Origin: UBA8437 sp003445035
GTDB lineage: Bacteria > Planctomycetota > Planctomycetia > Planctomycetales > Planctomycetaceae
Assembly: GCA_937901285.1 (NCBI GenBank)
Contig: CALCHI010000356.1
Span: 1-16,320 of the forward strand
Length of the DNA: 16,320 bases
Reading direction: 5' to 3'
In this document: piece after piece, positions 14,464 through 16,320 of the stretch
Numbering within the stretch: the stretch's first letter is position 1
How the letters are laid out: every line of letters starts with the position of its first letter
Made by a program: the position numbers and the translations under genes
Notes under the pieces: generated by a model
The model's database searches: none
Seen by the model: the letters and a program-made list of their open reading frames with translations, nothing else
What the model was told of the DNA's origin: nothing

Positions 14464-14935
14464 TCTCCAGGTCCCAACTGCAGTCGATGCAACCTCTGAC
14501 CGACTGGTAAGCCGGACACTTATCGGCGTAGGACTCGAGGGCCCGGTCAACCGTGTCACGGTCGACCCCCGCCCCACCAGCCTCCACCGCCAGCCGGTAG
14601 TGCAACCGGATCGCGGTGATCCGCAATACGTCGTCCACCTCAGCAACATCGCCCTCCACCGAAGCCGTCAACCTCTCGGACGTTGCAATTGACCGCGCAT
14701 CCAGCGCGGCAGCCAGGGTACCGGTCAGTCACCCGGCCACACCGGCAATCATATGATCCAGCGTCGCCGGAAACTCGGGCCCCGAGAACTCGCGGCCATA
14801 CTTTTCGGCATAGAAACTCCGGATCCCTCCGTGGATCCCGAAATCGAGCAAGCCGTCGAAACCCTCGATCCGGGCCGTCCGATGTGGTCCCTGCCGCTTG
14901 GTGATCTCGATCCTGCTGGTGTGCACGACACTCAT
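14447..14935 (-). CDS. OsmC-family protein, probable selenoprotein (UGA-encoded Sec at residue 69)
   Basis: 162 residues if the single in-frame TGA (14731-14729) is read as selenocysteine. The N-terminal part has IEGFDGLLDFGIHGGIRSFY and PATLDHMIAGVAG; after the TGA the same frame continues LTGTLAAALDARSI, a beta-rich middle (VLRITAIRLHYRLAVEA) and ALESYADKCPAYQSVRG. In OsmC-like proteins the site after 'AG' and before 'LTGTL' holds the first redox cysteine, and KCPxxQS (Cys140) holds the second. TGA occupies the first position exactly. OsmC/Ohr proteins reduce organic hydroperoxides through this pair, and OsmC-like selenoproteins are known from marine metagenomes. ATG at 14935 is preceded by AGGGA with 6-nt spacing. 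Alternatives are a real nonsense mutation or a sequencing error. The gene overlaps the EEP gene by 17 nt at its 3' end and is divergent from the cupin. Confidence 0.82.
14690..14731 (-). promoter_or_regulatory. Candidate bacterial SECIS element after the in-frame UGA
   Basis: In the mRNA sense, 25 nt after the UGA (14731-14729) there is an apical loop UGGAU (14703-14699). It is closed by a perfect 6-bp stem, CCGCGC (14709-14704) with GCGCGG (14698-14693), plus a flanking G-U. Bacterial SECIS elements lie within the coding region just after the UGA, with a short loop carrying G in its first two positions and a UGA-to-loop distance of roughly 16-37 nt; all are met. High GC makes chance hairpins common, so support is moderate. 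Confidence 0.55.
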
Positions 14936-15055
14936 AGCTGGTCCCTGCGATGGGTTGTTGACGATGGCTTGAAGCTCTCGCATTGTCGAAACACCGAGCC
15001 GGCTGTCAAACCGCCGCCCACCACTCCGTCAGTAACTTCCAGCGAGACCGGCCCG

Positions 15056-15085
15056 TTGACGACACCCTCACGAGCCATCCACAAT
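15056..15085 (+). promoter_or_regulatory. Candidate promoter for the cupin gene
   Basis: TTGACG at 15056-15061 and CACAAT at 15080-15085 are 18 nt apart and end about 40 nt before the cupin ATG at 15127, in the 191-bp region divergent from the OsmC gene. I found no comparable match for the OsmC gene in the opposite direction. Confidence 0.3.
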
Positions 15086-15126
15086 GCGTGGATGAACCGG
15101 ATGAGTTCTCGCCGACGAGACCAGCA

Positions 15127-15492
15127 ATGAACCCAACGCAGGCAGCAGCCAAATACCACCTGGTCGATTTTGCCGAGATCCCCGGCACCGAGTGTCCCTG
15201 CGGAACGGCCCGGCGTGCGTTCGCCGACATCGAGTCCTATCCGGGGACGATCCACGTCACCGAAATCTCGGCCGATGCCAAGCTCCACTACCACAAGCGG
15301 CTGACCGAGACGTATTACTTCCTCGAGTGTGACGACGATGCCCAGATGCAATTGGACGACGAGTTGATTCCGGTGCGGCCGGGCCAGTGCGTCATGATTC
15401 CACCCGGCACACGGCACAGGGCGGTCGGAAAGATGAAGGTGCTGATCGTGGTCCTGCCGAAGTTCGACCCGGAAGACGAGTGGCTGGACTAG
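15127..15492 (+). CDS. Small single-domain cupin protein
   Basis: A 121-aa cytoplasmic cupin. Motif 1 is LHYHKRLTETYYFLECDD (His-x-His then Glu as metal ligands), and motif 2 is PGQCVMIPPGTRHRAVG with the third His. An N-terminal ECPCGTARRAFADI contains a Cys-Pro-Cys. Cupins of this size act as isomerases, dioxygenases or sugar/metal-binding sensors; the exact activity cannot be told. The ATG at 15127 is preferred over in-frame upstream starts because the cupin N-terminal strand begins just after it and the upstream residues are low-complexity. The stop TAG shares the palindrome CTAG with the stop of the convergent gene, so the two genes overlap tail-to-tail by 4 nt. It is divergent from the OsmC-family gene. 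Confidence 0.85.
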   Translation: MNPTQAAAKYHLVDFAEIPGTECPCGTARRAFADIESYPGTIHVTEISADAKLHYHKRLTETYYFLECDDDAQMQLDDELIPVRPGQCVMIPPGTRHRAVGKMKVLIVVLPKFDPEDEWLD

Positions 15493-16320
15493 ACCAGTCC
15501 GCGACGTTTTCTGACGAACCACTCCAGCGACACCAGCCCGACAAACAGTCCCAGCACGTACCAGTTGTCCCACAGGTCGATGACGTTGGCCTGCGTCACC
15601 CCGGTCGCTGCGGGTTCGGCCGCCAGTTGTTCGACCGCTTCACCGAATTCCTCGGGAGGGAACCGGGCACCGCCGCTGAGCTGGGCGATCTGCTCGAGCA
15701 GCCCGGGATCGGCAGCGGGATCGTCGAGTTCCAGGTCACGAACGTTGACGAGGAACCTTGCGCGAGCCGGCAATCCAACCGACTGCCCTCCCCGGCTGGC
15801 GGTCACCTCGACCCAGTAATCCCCCGCCTCGCCCGTCTCGGCGAACTGCGACGAGAACGCCTCGACATCCTTGCGAGGCCTCAACGCCACTTTTCTCTGG
15901 CCTGGCGCCAACACGCTGACCTGGAACTGGGCGTCATCGATCGGCTTCCCCTGCTCATCTCGTGCTCCAAACCGCACCGGCACCTCCGCCGCCGCGTTGA
16001 ACGTTCGCGGCTCGACCTGGACCCAGACCGGCTGATCGGTGTCGTCCTCCTTGCGAGCCAGCCAGAAGATCATCTGCTGCCAGAACCTCTGGTGCACCTC
16101 GCGATGGCCGAACTGGAACCAGAAGAACGTCGAATCGCCTGCGAAGGCGATCAAACGGCCGCTCCCGGTGTCGGTGGCAACCAGCAGCGCGTTCCCGTCC
16201 GGATCTCTCGCGAGCACATCCACGAACTCGTTTTTTGGACGCAGCCGGTTGGCCTTCTCCAGCGGGGGCAGAGCCTCCCAGCGAGCCCGGTTCACCTCAC
16301 CCGAATCGGCAATCCGCATG
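15489..16320 (-). CDS. Membrane-anchored glutamine-amidotransferase-like protein, C-terminal part
   Basis: The gene runs off the right edge; 276 codons plus the stop are present and the N-terminal part is missing. The segment RLIAFAGDSTFFWFQFG followed by HREVHQRFWQQMIFWLARKE is the typical end of a putative glutamine amidotransferase-like domain (PF07090 type) in planctomycete membrane proteins. A beta-rich, Ig-like region follows (VEPRTFNAAAEVPVRFGARD, then a stretch ending GDYWVEVTAS). Near the C-terminus one membrane helix (WYVLGLFVGLVSLEWFV) is followed by the basic tail RKRRGLV. The bulk is therefore probably periplasmic or within a larger multi-helix protein whose other helices are upstream. 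Such proteins often sit with VWA/BatA-like and MoxR genes, which may lie beyond the window. The methionine at 16319 is probably internal. Confidence 0.8.
   Translation of the reverse strand, partial: MRIADSGEVNRARWEALPPLEKANRLRPKNEFVDVLARDPDGNALLVATDTGSGRLIAFAGDSTFFWFQFGHREVHQRFWQQMIFWLARKEDDTDQPVWVQVEPRTFNAAAEVPVRFGARDEQGKPIDDAQFQVSVLAPGQRKVALRPRKDVEAFSSQFAETGEAGDYWVEVTASRGGQSVGLPARARFLVNVRDLELDDPAADPGLLEQIAQLSGGARFPPEEFGEAVEQLAAEPAATGVTQANVIDLWDNWYVLGLFVGLVSLEWFVRKRRGLV

Noticed and set aside
14690..14727. UGACCG/CGGUCA as the main SECIS stem
   Set aside because: It needs a 15-nt one-sided bulge and breaks half of the apical stem; kept only as an alternative fold.
14729..14983. The OsmC region as two independent genes, or as a pseudogene
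   Set aside because: Both halves are in the same frame, the second half has no start codon with a ribosome site, and the only interruption is a TGA at the conserved redox-cysteine codon; selenocysteine is the simpler reading.
14983..15126. N-terminal extension of the cupin gene
   Set aside because: The extra residues are low-complexity and overlap the divergent promoter region; the cupin fold starts after the ATG at 15127.

Overview
The window is GC-rich, gene-dense bacterial chromosome, most likely from a planctomycete (Pirellulales-like). The pointers are a DUF1080-type domain, a DUF1559 protein with a prepilin leader, a stand-alone HNH protein of planctomycete type, and a membrane-anchored glutamine-amidotransferase-like protein. 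The lineage is inferred from family content, not from a marker gene. I see no rRNA, tRNA, CRISPR array, insertion sequence or phage gene.

Layout. Positions 1-147 hold the 3' end of a DUF1080-type gene. It converges, over a shared hairpin, on a three-gene minus-strand set (2755 to 179): a small unknown protein, an EboB-like TatD hydrolase and an EboF-like phosphodiesterase. A minus-strand hotdog thioesterase (3423-3031) lies back-to-back with plus-strand serA (3627-5261). An HNH endonuclease and a DUF1559 pilin-like protein follow on the plus strand to 7142.

From 12768 down to 7147 runs a minus-strand series: a degenerate receiver-like protein, an Mrp/ApbC-type P-loop ATPase without its CxxC, SufU, SufS, a fold-type I aminotransferase and EpmA (overlapping the aminotransferase by 4 nt). 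This groups Fe-S/sulfur metabolism with EF-P modification. Possible promoters with an identical -10 (TAGAAT) and 17-nt spacers precede the receiver-like gene and sufU.

The right end has purE and a membrane-anchored endonuclease/exonuclease/phosphatase on the plus strand, an OsmC-family gene on the minus strand, a plus-strand cupin, and a partial membrane protein running off the right edge.

The strongest unusual signal is the OsmC-family gene (14935-14447). Its frame is interrupted once, by a TGA at 14731-14729, exactly where the family has its first redox cysteine. The same frame then continues for 93 sense codons with the second conserved cysteine intact. A 6-bp hairpin with a UGGAU loop begins shortly after the TGA, at the spacing expected of a bacterial SECIS element. 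I interpret the gene as a selenoprotein.
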